A DNA stretch of 64,000 nucleotides from a virus. Shown here piece after piece: positions 1 through 8,579 of the stretch; the first letter of the stretch is position 1; each line of letters opens with the position of its first letter. The stretch is from IMG/VR virus record IMGVR_UViG_3300025108_004281, positions 1-64,000 of that record; one strand, given 5' to 3'. The notes below the pieces were generated by a model. It saw only the letters and a program-made list of their open reading frames with translations, searched no databases and was not told the DNA's origin. The position numbers and the translations under genes were made by a program.

Positions 1-712
1 AATATAAACTTTTGTGTGGTGGATCTCTCCAATCGTGTTTACTATCTGATATATAATAAAATGCTCTGAAGCCTACTCTAAATTTATCTTCAGGACAGTC
101 AATTGGATTTGGATGTCCATGGAAACCTCGTTTATGATATTTCCACACAACCACATTACCCATCTTAGGAGGGTAACTGACTACTTTTTCTGTTTTTTCA
201 AAATCCCAAAATTGTAAGTCACCGTGCCATGCTTCGTCCCAGTCAGGTGTAAAATATAATATTAAACTTAATGCTCTGTGTGTTTGACATTCTTCATTCC
301 AGTTAAAGTCTGAATGTATTTTCAAACTATCGCCTTTGTAACTTTTCATATACCCAGCACCTACTAAATAAGGATCTGGTAATAAATGTTGTACGTCACA
401 TACTTGACTTAACCATGTGAGAAACTCTCTGCTATGTAAAGCACTCACAACTCCTCTGGCAACTGGTGCCTCAGTTAAGTCTTTGCACTCTTCCATGTAA
501 CTGTCTGCTCTAGTAAATGTTGTCCAATACTTTTTAGGTATTGTTTGACTTTCTTCGTAAAGCAGTTTTGCCACATTGTATGGTATAAAATCTTCTAAAG
601 CCAAAGTAGGGTAGGGAGGGGTATAGCGATATTGCTCATTCAAAGCAAGTTTTTCACTGTCACTACCCCACTTATGGAATATGTGATCAAGTATTTGTTG
701 ATCTATGTTCAT
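1..712 (-). CDS. 2OG-Fe(II) oxygenase, prolyl-hydroxylase-like (C-terminus cut by window edge)
   Basis: The minus frame is open from the ATG at 712 to the left window edge (237 codons), so the C-terminus is missing. The jelly-roll iron site is visible: HxD at H133/D135 (HSDFNW), a distal histidine in GFHGHPNP (about 198-200) and the 2OG-binding arginine in FRVGFRAFYY (about 212). These are hallmarks of prolyl-4-hydroxylase-type dioxygenases, which use Fe(II), O2 and 2-oxoglutarate. The start overlaps the stop of the sugar-nucleotide dehydrogenase as ATGA, so the two are probably translationally coupled. The substrate is unknown; proteins or glycans are possible. A second family member lies at 37482-38150. 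Confidence 0.85.
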   Translation of the reverse strand, partial: MNIDQQILDHIFHKWGSDSEKLALNEQYRYTPPYPTLALEDFIPYNVAKLLYEESQTIPKKYWTTFTRADSYMEECKDLTEAPVARGVVSALHSREFLTWLSQVCDVQHLLPDPYLVGAGYMKSYKGDSLKIHSDFNWNEECQTHRALSLILYFTPDWDEAWHGDLQFWDFEKTEKVVSYPPKMGNVVVWKYHKRGFHGHPNPIDCPEDKFRVGFRAFYYISDSKHDWRDPPHKSLY

Positions 713-2031
713 TTTGCTCCTCTAGTATTCCCGTAGTGGATAACAGTAACACCGTCTATGTCAGGTGTTTTTCTCCATGGGTCTACTACTGTACTATTAA
801 TAGCAAAACTAAGTTCTGAACCATTACCTGTTTTTACACTTAATGCTTCGTCGCAATCTGTGACGTTATGCTCACCATACCAACTTGGTACTGTGTCTAA
901 TTGATCGCCATATGTGACTTCTGGGTTATGTGCTAAAAGATAAACAGCAGGACTATCTAATACTTCCTGCGGAGGCATGTCGCCTGTTTGTTCGTCATAG
1001 TAATATAATTCAAATCCTGCTTTTTCAATGTAATGTCCAACAAGCATACTGCTAGAGCCTGTTTCATACGGTACAAGTGGCTTGTATGCTTTACCTACAA
1101 TAATTATAGGCTTGCTTGGTACTAAACCAAATGCTGGGTGTTCATCTCCTGCAAGTTCCATTAGACGTTTTGCCATGTTCTCTGCTTGTACTTCTCTTGA
1201 TAACATTACTGCATCAAACAAGTCATAACCTAAGTCCAAGTCCTCTGCCATCCAACGTAGAGCAATGTTATCTCTAGGGTGACAAGCACCGCCATCGCCC
1301 ATACCTGGTTTCATATAACCTGGTCCCATAATACGTCTATCTGAGTTTGCAAGTGCATCACATACTACTTCTGCATTGATGTTGCCTTGCTTTTCTGCAA
1401 CATCTTGTATCATGTTTACTAAACTTACTTTTGCTGATATAAATGTATTATAAAAAACTTTAATACATTCGCATTCGTCCCATGTACCTATAATGTACTT
1501 AGGATCGTTTTGCATTATTGTTTTGTAGAAGTCCACAAGTTCTTTTGCATCACCTGTTTCACTTCCATCTTCTGTTCCAATCATTACCATTTCTGGATTA
1601 ACCATATCCCATTTCACAGTACCCATAGCAATTAAGTATGGATTATATACAAATCTTGTGTTAGTAATTAATGGAATAAATTCTCTTCTAACAGTACCTG
1701 GAAGTACTGTTGATATAAGGACTATTAATTGTTCTTGGGTCGCTACAGCATTTACTTTTTCAAGAATGTCTTTAACTATTGTGTAATCAAAGTCCTTGTT
1801 AGGTAAATGGCTGGTAGGTGCCTTTCCATCATACTGCGGGTCATGTGGAGTAGGTACTGCGATAAAAACAATGTCTTGTCCTTTTACAGCATCTTCCATA
1901 TTGTCAACCATTGTAAAGTTTTCAGGCTCTACTGGATTGACATCATAACCAACAACATCATGGACCTCGGCGACCATCTCGGCGCAGGCTTGTCCTAACT
2001 TGCCTACCCCAATGAATCCGATTGAGGCCAT
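709..2031 (-). CDS. UDP-glucose/GDP-mannose dehydrogenase family protein
   Basis: This 440-aa protein has the full length of the nucleotide-sugar dehydrogenase family, which oxidises UDP- or GDP-sugars to uronic acids with NAD in two steps. It has an N-terminal Rossmann loop (GFIGVGKLG), the PTP segment (AVPTPHD), the YNP segment (FVYNPYLIAMG) and a catalytic-cysteine motif GDGGACHPRDN near residue 245. AGGAG precedes the ATG at 2031, and a late-type box lies about 45 bases further up. It sits next to a glycosyltransferase (2103) and a 2OG oxygenase, so a role in building or altering a glycan is likely. The exact sugar cannot be told from sequence. Confidence 0.85.
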   Translation of the reverse strand: MASIGFIGVGKLGQACAEMVAEVHDVVGYDVNPVEPENFTMVDNMEDAVKGQDIVFIAVPTPHDPQYDGKAPTSHLPNKDFDYTIVKDILEKVNAVATQEQLIVLISTVLPGTVRREFIPLITNTRFVYNPYLIAMGTVKWDMVNPEMVMIGTEDGSETGDAKELVDFYKTIMQNDPKYIIGTWDECECIKVFYNTFISAKVSLVNMIQDVAEKQGNINAEVVCDALANSDRRIMGPGYMKPGMGDGGACHPRDNIALRWMAEDLDLGYDLFDAVMLSREVQAENMAKRLMELAGDEHPAFGLVPSKPIIIVGKAYKPLVPYETGSSSMLVGHYIEKAGFELYYYDEQTGDMPPQEVLDSPAVYLLAHNPEVTYGDQLDTVPSWYGEHNVTDCDEALSVKTGNGSELSFAINSTVVDPWRKTPDIDGVTVIHYGNTRGAK

Positions 2032-2076
2032 TTTGTTCTCCTGTTTATGTCTCTGTACTAATTTCTAGTACACTCA

Positions 2077-2084
2077 TATTTATC
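2077..2084 (-). promoter_or_regulatory. Late-type promoter box GATAAATA
   Basis: GATAAATA on the minus strand, resembling the T4 late box TATAAATA, lies 45 bases upstream of the dehydrogenase start at 2031, which has its own AGGAG site. Confidence 0.5.
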
Positions 2085-2102
2085 AGAGATTTGTTTTGAT
2101 TT

Positions 2103-3344
2103 TTAGGATAGTTGGTATTGTTTGTTAGGCACAAACCATTTGTTGATTGGGCATTCAATTGTGCTCTTGTAAAACAATTCTTTATTATGTTTTAGTTTTT
2201 CTTGTACAGAATCACTGTGGTAAAGTTCATGTATTTCATCTAGATCCATTTGCATAAACTTGTCTAAACTTGCAACAATTTTATTCATTCTAGTATGATG
2301 ATGCTGTTCATTATCATAGTCTTCATCAAAGAATTCAGGAAAAGTTTTGTAACCCATTTCTTTAATCTGTGCAAGTATTCCTGGAAATGCAACTAGCAAC
2401 ATTGGTTGTTCGTATAAAAACGTTTTATAAGTTTTTTCAGTTATCAAACCGTTTGCTGTTCCTATGGGTTTGATATTTATATCTGAATTACCTTGTTCAT
2501 CATTACCATTAAATGCTACAGCAATAGAGTTAGGGTCAAAGAAAGATTCGGTTACAACTTGTACATAAGAATCATTTAATACACTAAATGACGGCTTCAT
2601 CATCCAATCTTCATATTGCCTATCATACATTTCATAAGTTGGAGTAGTACCTGTGTCGCTGTTTACACCAGTCTGTTTTCCTAGTGTTATATTTTTTTCT
2701 ATGTAACTGTAATAACATTTTTCTTTATATTTGTTCTCAATGTGATTGACAATATAATCCCTGTGCCAGCATACTCTACCATTAAATGCTACAAAATGCT
2801 TATTGCGTTTTTCAACATTAGGCTGAAAATTTAATTCTTCATTATTGCAAAATATTCTATTATAATATACATTGTAAAATTGTATATCTGCTTTTGGTAA
2901 AACTTTTTTATAATCTTTAACAGTTAAAAAATTGTTTATATGAATACTGATATTTTCTTGTTTAATTAATCTAGTTTGATCTACTAACCAATTACGTCTT
3001 GCCTCTTCATCTAAATTATAGATATCCCAACCATTGGCAAATCTCCATTTAACATTATCAAAGTTTTTACATTTAGATAATCTTTCTACAATACCAAATA
3101 ATTTATCACCTGTTTCATAATCTAATTGTGGTCTTAAATGCAACCCAAACTGAATAGTAAGATTGTCATTTCCGGATTCAATGAGTTCTTCCAACTGCTC
3201 TATTGATCTCATGAGAACTATGTTTCTAGTGACATCTTCTGACATTGGGTATTCTAGTGCTTTATTGCAAAGCCTAGCAGGACGAGATTTTCCTAGTATA
3301 TCGTCAAACTCTTCCCAGTAGGGAATTACTAGGATATCTTTCAT
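2103..3344 (-). CDS. Putative glycosyltransferase
   Basis: This 413-aa protein carries near its C-terminus the pattern ITEKTYKTFLYEQPMLL followed by a proline/glycine turn, GYKTFPEF and FDEDYD (about 300-345). I know this from marine phage and bacterial surface-polysaccharide glycosyltransferases with a GT-B-like donor domain. The N-terminal half is not recognisable. It overlaps the upstream 90-aa gene as ATGA and is followed by a nucleotide-sugar dehydrogenase, which fits a glycan-modification cassette. Donor and acceptor are unknown. Confidence 0.6.
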   Translation of the reverse strand: MKDILVIPYWEEFDDILGKSRPARLCNKALEYPMSEDVTRNIVLMRSIEQLEELIESGNDNLTIQFGLHLRPQLDYETGDKLFGIVERLSKCKNFDNVKWRFANGWDIYNLDEEARRNWLVDQTRLIKQENISIHINNFLTVKDYKKVLPKADIQFYNVYYNRIFCNNEELNFQPNVEKRNKHFVAFNGRVCWHRDYIVNHIENKYKEKCYYSYIEKNITLGKQTGVNSDTGTTPTYEMYDRQYEDWMMKPSFSVLNDSYVQVVTESFFDPNSIAVAFNGNDEQGNSDINIKPIGTANGLITEKTYKTFLYEQPMLLVAFPGILAQIKEMGYKTFPEFFDEDYDNEQHHHTRMNKIVASLDKFMQMDLDEIHELYHSDSVQEKLKHNKELFYKSTIECPINKWFVPNKQYQLS

Positions 3345-3613
3345 GCAGAGTTTCTTTGAAACTCTTGTATTAGGTCATCACCTTTAAGTTCTTTACCAAA
3401 GTAGACTGTATAACCATCGCTTGTTTGTCTTTCAATAAGTCCACTATTGTATTGTATATCCATCACAGAATTTCCGTCTTGGGTATCTTGAGGCCTAGTA
3501 TCATACCACATGGAACCAAGTGAATGTGCATGAACTGATTTAACACCTTTTGCCCAATCTTCAGCGGCAAGTAATACTCGTTGTCTTTCTACTGTATCGT
3601 CGTATTGCGTCAT
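3341..3613 (-). CDS. Hypothetical protein, 90 aa
   Basis: A 90-aa soluble protein that I do not recognise. It has no membrane segment and only mild acidic and polar bias. It is coupled to the downstream glycosyltransferase by an ATGA overlap. There is no Shine-Dalgarno site before the ATG at 3613; instead a TATAAATA box ends 6 bases upstream, so the message could be nearly leaderless. Confidence 0.7.
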   Translation of the reverse strand: MTQYDDTVERQRVLLAAEDWAKGVKSVHAHSLGSMWYDTRPQDTQDGNSVMDIQYNSGLIERQTSDGYTVYFGKELKGDDLIQEFQRNSA

Positions 3614-3619
3614 AATAAT

Positions 3620-3627
3620 TATTTATA
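3620..3627 (-). promoter_or_regulatory. Late-type promoter box TATAAATA
   Basis: A perfect TATAAATA on the minus strand overlaps the stop codon of the preceding small gene and ends 6 bases before the ATG at 3613. It could be chance in AT-rich DNA, but the spacing matches three other late boxes in the window. Confidence 0.4.
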
Positions 3628-3760
3628 AAGAGGGTCCTCCGTTATGCCCTATTAAAGAATTTTTCTTTTGTTGCTCTCTCCACTTTAAAAAGTGTAGTGC
3701 TACTTCCTTTGTGCTGTGAGTTAAAGTGCTCACAGGTCTTTTTATTTTTTTAGTGCCCAA
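3623..3760 (-). CDS. Small basic protein ending in IGHNGGP motif (TTG start)
   Basis: A 45-aa protein whose C-terminus reads SLIGHNGGPSL. The IGHNGGP motif is common in small proteins of alphaproteobacteria and their phages; its function is not known to me. The start is TTG at 3760, supported by AGGAG six bases upstream. The first codons overlap the stop of the 46-aa membrane protein gene. The N-terminal part is lysine-rich and probably helical. Confidence 0.65.
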   Translation of the reverse strand: MGTKKIKRPVSTLTHSTKEVALHFLKWREQQKKNSLIGHNGGPSL

Positions 3761-3890
3761 TGTGTACTCCTATTAGTATACCAATTAACAATATAAAACC
3801 ATCAAATACAAAGTGCATAATAAAGGAGATAGCAAATATCTCTTTCCAATGAACTTTACAAATTTCTAACCATTCTGCTATTTTTTTCAT
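3750..3890 (-). CDS. Small membrane protein, 46 aa
   Basis: ATG at 3890 overlaps the stop of the upstream gene as ATGA. The product has a basic/amphipathic N-terminus and one hydrophobic helix (about residues 20-43, rich in Ile, Leu, Phe and Gly). Probably a single-pass inner-membrane peptide; function unknown. Confidence 0.55.
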   Translation of the reverse strand: MKKIAEWLEICKVHWKEIFAISFIMHFVFDGFILLIGILIGVHIGH

Positions 3891-4201
3891 AATCTACTTA
3901 TTTTCCCTAACACATTATCTACATCTGGGTCACATTGATTTCTCAATACATCATCTGTTATGTCTGTGTCATAACATAACTCTCCGAAAGAATCTAATAC
4001 TGCAATCTCCCACCAACCTTTTTTAGGTTTCATTTTATTATTATCCTCAGGATTAAGGTGCTCATCATATTGCTCATCGTCTGTGATTATATATTCTGGT
4101 ATTACACTAGCACCAAAACCATTTGGAAATTTGTATATACGTTGTCGACCACCAAAATGATGTTTGGTATCGCTTACTAAAAATTCTTCCCAAGCCTTCA
4201 T
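3887..4201 (-). CDS. Hypothetical protein, 104 aa
   Basis: An unrecognised acidic soluble protein with a WWEIAVLD strand-like segment in its middle. The start overlaps the end of the DUF1281-like gene by four bases, so it belongs to the same transcription unit. Confidence 0.7.
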   Translation of the reverse strand: MKAWEEFLVSDTKHHFGGRQRIYKFPNGFGASVIPEYIITDDEQYDEHLNPEDNNKMKPKKGWWEIAVLDSFGELCYDTDITDDVLRNQCDPDVDNVLGKISRL

Positions 4202-4734
4202 TCGGGTAATTTCTCCGGATCAACTAGTGTGTCATCATCTAGGTGCTGATCTTCTAATTCGTCTTGATACTCGTCAAGCATTTCCGTGACATAAAAAGTA
4301 TTATCTAAATCTTGTCCTGCTGGATCTGTTTCCCAAAAACTTCTTGGCTGATCAGTAATAGAGAAATCACCATAGTGATTAGAACCAACAAAGTCATTTG
4401 CAGGTTCATAATACATACAGTGAATATCAACATCTGGGTTTGCCTCCTCGTAATGCATAATAGCATTTAACGGTGGTGACCAGGCACTTTCAAAATAACC
4501 AACAATAGCAGATGTGCTCTCATTAATCATTTCTAATTCTAAATTACTGTCAGTTAAAGGTACGTCCCATTTAGTTCCCCATTCATCTACTGCTTTGTGA
4601 TAATCCCATTCGCCGATTGGGTGTAAGGCACTTAACAATCCTTCATCGGATTCGTCACTTGCTTTACTCCATATTGCTTCAACCTTATCAGTAGGTCCTT
4701 CGATTACAATATGATTATTACACCAATTTGGCAT
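4198..4734 (-). CDS. DUF1281/Api92-like phage protein
   Basis: The start is placed at the ATG at 4734, which begins MPNWCNN, the invariant N-terminus of this phage and plasmid family. GGGAGAAG lies about 10 bases upstream. A longer frame to 4773 exists but runs into the preceding small gene. The product is about 178 aa, has the SAWSPP segment typical of the family, and ends in a very acidic tail. The biochemical role is unknown. Confidence 0.75.
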   Translation of the reverse strand: MPNWCNNHIVIEGPTDKVEAIWSKASDESDEGLLSALHPIGEWDYHKAVDEWGTKWDVPLTDSNLELEMINESTSAIVGYFESAWSPPLNAIMHYEEANPDVDIHCMYYEPANDFVGSNHYGDFSITDQPRSFWETDPAGQDLDNTFYVTEMLDEYQDELEDQHLDDDTLVDPEKLPE

Positions 4735-4738
4735 TTTT

Positions 4739-4828
4739 CTATAACTTCTCCCAAATAATAACACTAGTACCAATGCTTAATAGAGCAAGATAACCAAAGT
4801 AAATAAATCCAAAAATTAATTCAGCCAT
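4739..4828 (-). CDS. Membrane micropeptide, 29 aa
   Basis: ATG at 4828 overlaps the ligase stop as TAATG. The 29-aa product is almost entirely one hydrophobic helix (Ile, Phe, Leu, Gly), ending WEKL. Its 3' end carries the ribosome-binding site of the next gene. It may be a real membrane peptide or only a translational coupler. Confidence 0.45.
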   Translation of the reverse strand: MAELIFGFIYFGYLALLSIGTSVIIWEKL

Positions 4829-6099
4829 TACAGTTTCTCCCCTAATTCAAAGCCACGGAATGTTTTAAATCTTGGAAACCTAAGGCTCCAAGTATCTTCT
4901 GCGTCCTGACTTTGCGTTGCCGCATCGGCTCTAATCTCAACTAACTGCCCAATAACAGCATCTTGGTTTGCCCAAATTTGCTCTCTGTTTTCATCAGTTA
5001 GTCCACTACCAACGTTAAGTCTAAAAAACTTACCATCGTCTTCGCCTTCTACAACAAGAGCACCAAGTAATCCTTCATTCTTGCCTGTGCCTTCTTCTAG
5101 TGCTACAACACTTAAGGTTACTTCAATAAAAGGTTTGATCTTTAACCAAGCATGTGAACGTTTACACTTGTAGCCTTCGTTAACAGGCTTAATCATTAAG
5201 CCTTCGTAGCCTTCTTCTAGTGCCTGTTTGTTCATTGCTTTAAAACTTGCTTGGCCTTGCTCACTGTCTAAATCTAAATTGATTGCTTGAACAAGTGTAA
5301 TTCTGTTATTAAAATTAGCCTGTTTACTAATTAAACGTTCACGTCTTTCGAATGCAGTCATATCAGTACCACCTGCATTAAACTCTTCAAGTGTAAGCAT
5401 ATCAAATACTGCTAAATATGAATCCTCAGTCTGAGCACCTTCTTTTCTGTGTACTTGCTTCATTAAACTTTGAAAGTCTTCACTCATTACTTCGCCATCA
5501 AACACTAAGCCTTCGAACTCAGGCTTGCTCAATGTTTCTTCAATGTGTGGAAAATTAGCAAGTAGTTTACCATTACGTGAGTATAATGTAGCACTACCGT
5601 TTTGCACGATAGCAATAACTCTGACACCATCATACTTGTATTCGATAAAGCATTCGCCTGTAATCTTCTTAGGATGTTTAGCACCATCATGTGCTAACAT
5701 ACAACCAAATAGTGGAATAGTATCCTTTTGTACTTTGTTAATAAGTTTAGCACCAGTACCACAACGTAGGTCTTTAATTAAGATACGTCTGTACCAATCG
5801 TTCCATTGCTCGTTAGTTGCTAAATCACATAGTTCTTGAATAGCATCTCTGGCCGCATGTCCAGTAAGTTCTCTTGCAACTAGCATATCAGCAATTTTAT
5901 AAAACTCTTCTGGAAGTATGCCTTTGCCATCTGCTTCACTGAATGGTACTTGTTGTACACCAAAGGTAACTAATGGATCTAAGGCATACTGAATACCAGT
6001 AACAAATTCACTGTTATCAATGTTTTGCTTGATAACGTCTTGCTTGAATAGAGAACTATTGTTGCTCTCTAATTCTTGAATTATATTCCATGTATTCAT
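4828..6099 (-). CDS. ATP-dependent DNA ligase
   Basis: This 423-aa protein matches the size of T4-like ligases. The adenylation lysine is K155 in EYKYDG (motif I). It is followed by SRNGK, VFDGEV (motif III/IIIa region), EGLMIK (motif IV) and SHAWLKIKP (motif V). It seals nicks with ATP, as needed for Okazaki joining and repair. It is transcribed from its own strong sigma70-like promoter at 6131-6159, with GGTAGGAG just upstream of the ATG at 6099. Confidence 0.95.
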   Translation of the reverse strand: MNTWNIIQELESNNSSLFKQDVIKQNIDNSEFVTGIQYALDPLVTFGVQQVPFSEADGKGILPEEFYKIADMLVARELTGHAARDAIQELCDLATNEQWNDWYRRILIKDLRCGTGAKLINKVQKDTIPLFGCMLAHDGAKHPKKITGECFIEYKYDGVRVIAIVQNGSATLYSRNGKLLANFPHIEETLSKPEFEGLVFDGEVMSEDFQSLMKQVHRKEGAQTEDSYLAVFDMLTLEEFNAGGTDMTAFERRERLISKQANFNNRITLVQAINLDLDSEQGQASFKAMNKQALEEGYEGLMIKPVNEGYKCKRSHAWLKIKPFIEVTLSVVALEEGTGKNEGLLGALVVEGEDDGKFFRLNVGSGLTDENREQIWANQDAVIGQLVEIRADAATQSQDAEDTWSLRFPRFKTFRGFELGEKL

Positions 6100-6130
6100 A
6101 AAAACTCCTACCTTTTTAATTTATACAACT

Positions 6131-6159
6131 ATTATACTAAAAATGGCACTTATGGTCAA
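6131..6159 (-). promoter_or_regulatory. Sigma70-like promoter for ligase
   Basis: TTGACC, a 17-base spacer ending TTTTTAG, then TATAAT on the minus strand. The upstream gene's TAG lies one base before the -35 box. The leader contains AATTAAAAAGGTAGGAG, shared with the promoter at 7077. Confidence 0.9.
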
Positions 6160-6160
6160 C

Positions 6161-6523
6161 CTATTTTACCAAATTTTCTGGCCTTGTTTTCCTATACTCA
6201 GCCATTGTTTCTTTGATCATTGTTCTGTATTCACCCATTAACTGCCAACCATTTAGGTCCCCAGTTGTTTGAATATCAAAACCATAGCCTGATTTCTCAC
6301 TTCTGTTTGGTCTGTAAGAAACTTGGGTGACTGGGCCAAATACTATTTTGTAATACTTTTGCTCGTAGTAGTCGCCTCTTTTATCACCCGATACCCAAAA
6401 TGCATTTTCCTTACCTTTCACTGGTGTCATTTTAGCACCAGTACAATGCTTAACAAATTTTTTAAGTTGCTCAGTGCTTTGATAGTCACTTGCAAGAACA
6501 GTTGTATTTCTTTGTTTAATCAT
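6161..6523 (-). CDS. Hypothetical protein, 120 aa
   Basis: Unrecognised basic protein of 120 aa with an aromatic beta-rich centre and a lysine/arginine-rich C-terminus. Its start overlaps the stop of the 172-aa gene upstream by one base. Its TAG stop abuts the -35 box of the ligase promoter. Confidence 0.7.
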   Translation of the reverse strand: MIKQRNTTVLASDYQSTEQLKKFVKHCTGAKMTPVKGKENAFWVSGDKRGDYYEQKYYKIVFGPVTQVSYRPNRSEKSGYGFDIQTTGDLNGWQLMGEYRTMIKETMAEYRKTRPENLVK

Positions 6524-7041
6524 TACGCCGCCTCCTGAACTTCTTTTTTCAGTTGGGCATCTTTTTGATCAAACCAACCATTCTTGGTCTTGTACTGACA
6601 TTTGTAGTCTGATCTACCTTGCTCCTCTAAAGGAATCCATTGTTCAGCCTTGCCTATGATAGCACGGTTCCAGTGGCTATATTCAGGATTGGGAGTGTGA
6701 TGGGTACGACATAACCAACGGTCTCCGCCCCAGTAAAATTCTACTGGAGTTTCCCATGGTTCGCAAATTGGACCTTTGCCGTCGCCATTTTTACCAAGGT
6801 CACGGATCTCCCAATCCAGGATATATTCTTCTGAAGCCTCATTCGAGTATTCGATCAATTTGGATAAGGTAGGGATACCTTTATGAGCAATCTTGTTGAT
6901 TTGCTCAGAAGTAAGATCAGTAACAAAATAAGTGCTACCACCCTTATACTTCCAGTGAGCCTCACTTACACCATGCTCATAATTATCATCATGAGCGGCA
7001 TAGTTCTCTCTGTATTGGGTGTTTATTACTAAAGTTTGCAT
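6523..7041 (-). CDS. Hypothetical phage protein, 172 aa
   Basis: Starts MQTLVINTQYRENYAAH, an N-terminus I associate with conserved hypothetical proteins of large phages. It is rich in Trp, His and Cys in the middle (WLCRTHHTP), so metal or RNA binding is possible but unproven. It is driven by the promoter at 7077-7105, with GTAGGAG upstream. Confidence 0.75.
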   Translation of the reverse strand: MQTLVINTQYRENYAAHDDNYEHGVSEAHWKYKGGSTYFVTDLTSEQINKIAHKGIPTLSKLIEYSNEASEEYILDWEIRDLGKNGDGKGPICEPWETPVEFYWGGDRWLCRTHHTPNPEYSHWNRAIIGKAEQWIPLEEQGRSDYKCQYKTKNGWFDQKDAQLKKEVQEAA

Positions 7042-7076
7042 AATTAAAATCTCCTACCTTTTTAATTTATACAACT

Positions 7077-7105
7077 ATTATACTAAAATAATGGGTCGAG
7101 GTCAA
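7077..7105 (-). promoter_or_regulatory. Sigma70-like promoter
   Basis: TTGACC, 17-base spacer ending ATTTTAG, TATAAT, followed by the same AT-rich leader with GGTAGGAG seen at 6131. It lies immediately behind the stop codon at 7112. Confidence 0.9.
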
Positions 7106-7111
7106 CCTTTT

Positions 7112-7354
7112 TTACCGGTTTTTTTGGCCTAATTTGTCTTTAATTACACCATTTATATCGGTGTATTGTGTATTAAAATACTTTTTGGCAGGATATGTAG
7201 GTGGCATCCAGTCAATGATTATAGTTCTTTTATATATGAATTTAAGCCAAACTTTTTTGCCATTTGTTAATGTGCGAGGCTTCCATGCAAATACTTTGTA
7301 CCAGTTTGAATATCTTGGTTGGGTTGGGTCATGGGCACTCTGATCTAGTGGCAC
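7112..7354 (-). CDS. Hypothetical protein, 80 aa
   Basis: Basic, aromatic-rich 80-aa protein (WYKVFAWKPR) not recognised. It overlaps the sulfotransferase stop by one base. Confidence 0.6.
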   Translation of the reverse strand: MPLDQSAHDPTQPRYSNWYKVFAWKPRTLTNGKKVWLKFIYKRTIIIDWMPPTYPAKKYFNTQYTDINGVIKDKLGQKNR

Positions 7355-8256
7355 TAGTCCTCTCTTAGTGTAACATCACCTATCTTAAGACCGATAGTGT
7401 TTTGTAAGAATACACCTCTATTTTTGCCTTCTGGCATGAATCTATAACTTAATGCATCAGCAAGTAATATTCTTCGATCACCATAAAATTGTTTAAGTGG
7501 CCAATCTGACATCATATCTATATAAGGATCTGAACTAGGCTTTGGCATTTCACCTATATTACGACTTGGGGAATCATCTTCATTCATCCAGTCTTTGTTG
7601 TAACCAAATGTTTCAAAGTCCCAATCATAAAACTCATACACCATATCTAATACTTCTTGTGTATTTTCTTGTTGTTCATAAATTAGACGCCAATCCATTT
7701 CGCTTTGATTTAGTTTCCTTGTCCATGGAGTTCCATTTTGCATTGCAACATGTTTTACATATCCGTAATCCTCGTGGAACTTCTTTCTAGTGAAATCATA
7801 AATTTCTTCATAACGTTCAAAACAGCCTATGTAGTCTACTCGTAATTTTGCATCTTCATCAACTAAGTAAAGTATCTGTGGTGTTTTATGCATACCCCAT
7901 AAAGCAGTTACAGTTACAGGATCTAAGTATGTGAGTAAGTTAGATGCATCTTTAGGTCTGCCTTGGAACCTCCAACGACACCAATACTCGAATGTCATAT
8001 CAGAAGCCGCTAATGCACCTGCTCTACCAAATCTCCATAAACTTACTTCTCTAGCATAAGGATTTCTAACAATGGATAGTTTAGTATTTGCATCTGCATT
8101 GTCTAAAAAATAACATGCAGTTTGCACAGGACTGTGATTGTCAAACAATTCTATGTCTGTGTTAGTGCCGTAATTTTCTAAAAATCTTTTGTAAGACGTT
8201 CCGCCTGTTCTAGGTATGTGTATAAAAAGTAAATCTTGTTCAGGTAGGTAAAACAT
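7354..8256 (-). CDS. Sulfotransferase-family protein
   Basis: This 300-aa protein has the PAPS-binding 5'-phosphosulfate loop IPRTGGTSYKRF near residue 15 and the 3'-phosphate segment SIVRNPYAREVS near residue 63, as in carbohydrate sulfotransferases. Such enzymes move sulfate from PAPS to glycans or small molecules. The C-terminus carries extra sequence after the catalytic core. It is one of four sulfotransferase-like genes in the window. The substrate cannot be inferred; a surface polysaccharide is plausible. Confidence 0.8.
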   Translation of the reverse strand: MFYLPEQDLLFIHIPRTGGTSYKRFLENYGTNTDIELFDNHSPVQTACYFLDNADANTKLSIVRNPYAREVSLWRFGRAGALAASDMTFEYWCRWRFQGRPKDASNLLTYLDPVTVTALWGMHKTPQILYLVDEDAKLRVDYIGCFERYEEIYDFTRKKFHEDYGYVKHVAMQNGTPWTRKLNQSEMDWRLIYEQQENTQEVLDMVYEFYDWDFETFGYNKDWMNEDDSPSRNIGEMPKPSSDPYIDMMSDWPLKQFYGDRRILLADALSYRFMPEGKNRGVFLQNTIGLKIGDVTLRED

Positions 8257-8573
8257 TATTCGTCAAATTTATCTAATAACTTTTTTGTTTCCATCGTAAC
8301 AAATTTTTCTACCTTTTGAATATTAAGAAAAACTTCTACTGATGTGGTTTCTTGATTCCATATTTTTGAGAGAGGTGAATCTACACTTGGATTTAATGGT
8401 ATAGGGCCATCAATTTCCTTGCCGGTTTTCTTACTAATATTTCCGTTCTTATCAGTCAAAATAATCTCATCGACAAAGACATTAGGTATCTCTGTCGTAA
8501 AAATGTCTTTCAACAGTTGGTCGAAGTTGCTAAGTTGGGAATTGTGAGTAAGGATTATTTTCCTTTGGCCCAT
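8256..8573 (-). CDS. Hypothetical protein, 105 aa
   Basis: Unrecognised 105-aa protein with a strong site (AGGGAG) before ATG at 8573. It overlaps the sulfotransferase start by one base and is predicted soluble. Confidence 0.65.
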   Translation of the reverse strand: MGQRKIILTHNSQLSNFDQLLKDIFTTEIPNVFVDEIILTDKNGNISKKTGKEIDGPIPLNPSVDSPLSKIWNQETTSVEVFLNIQKVEKFVTMETKKLLDKFDE

Positions 8574-8579
8574 AACTCC

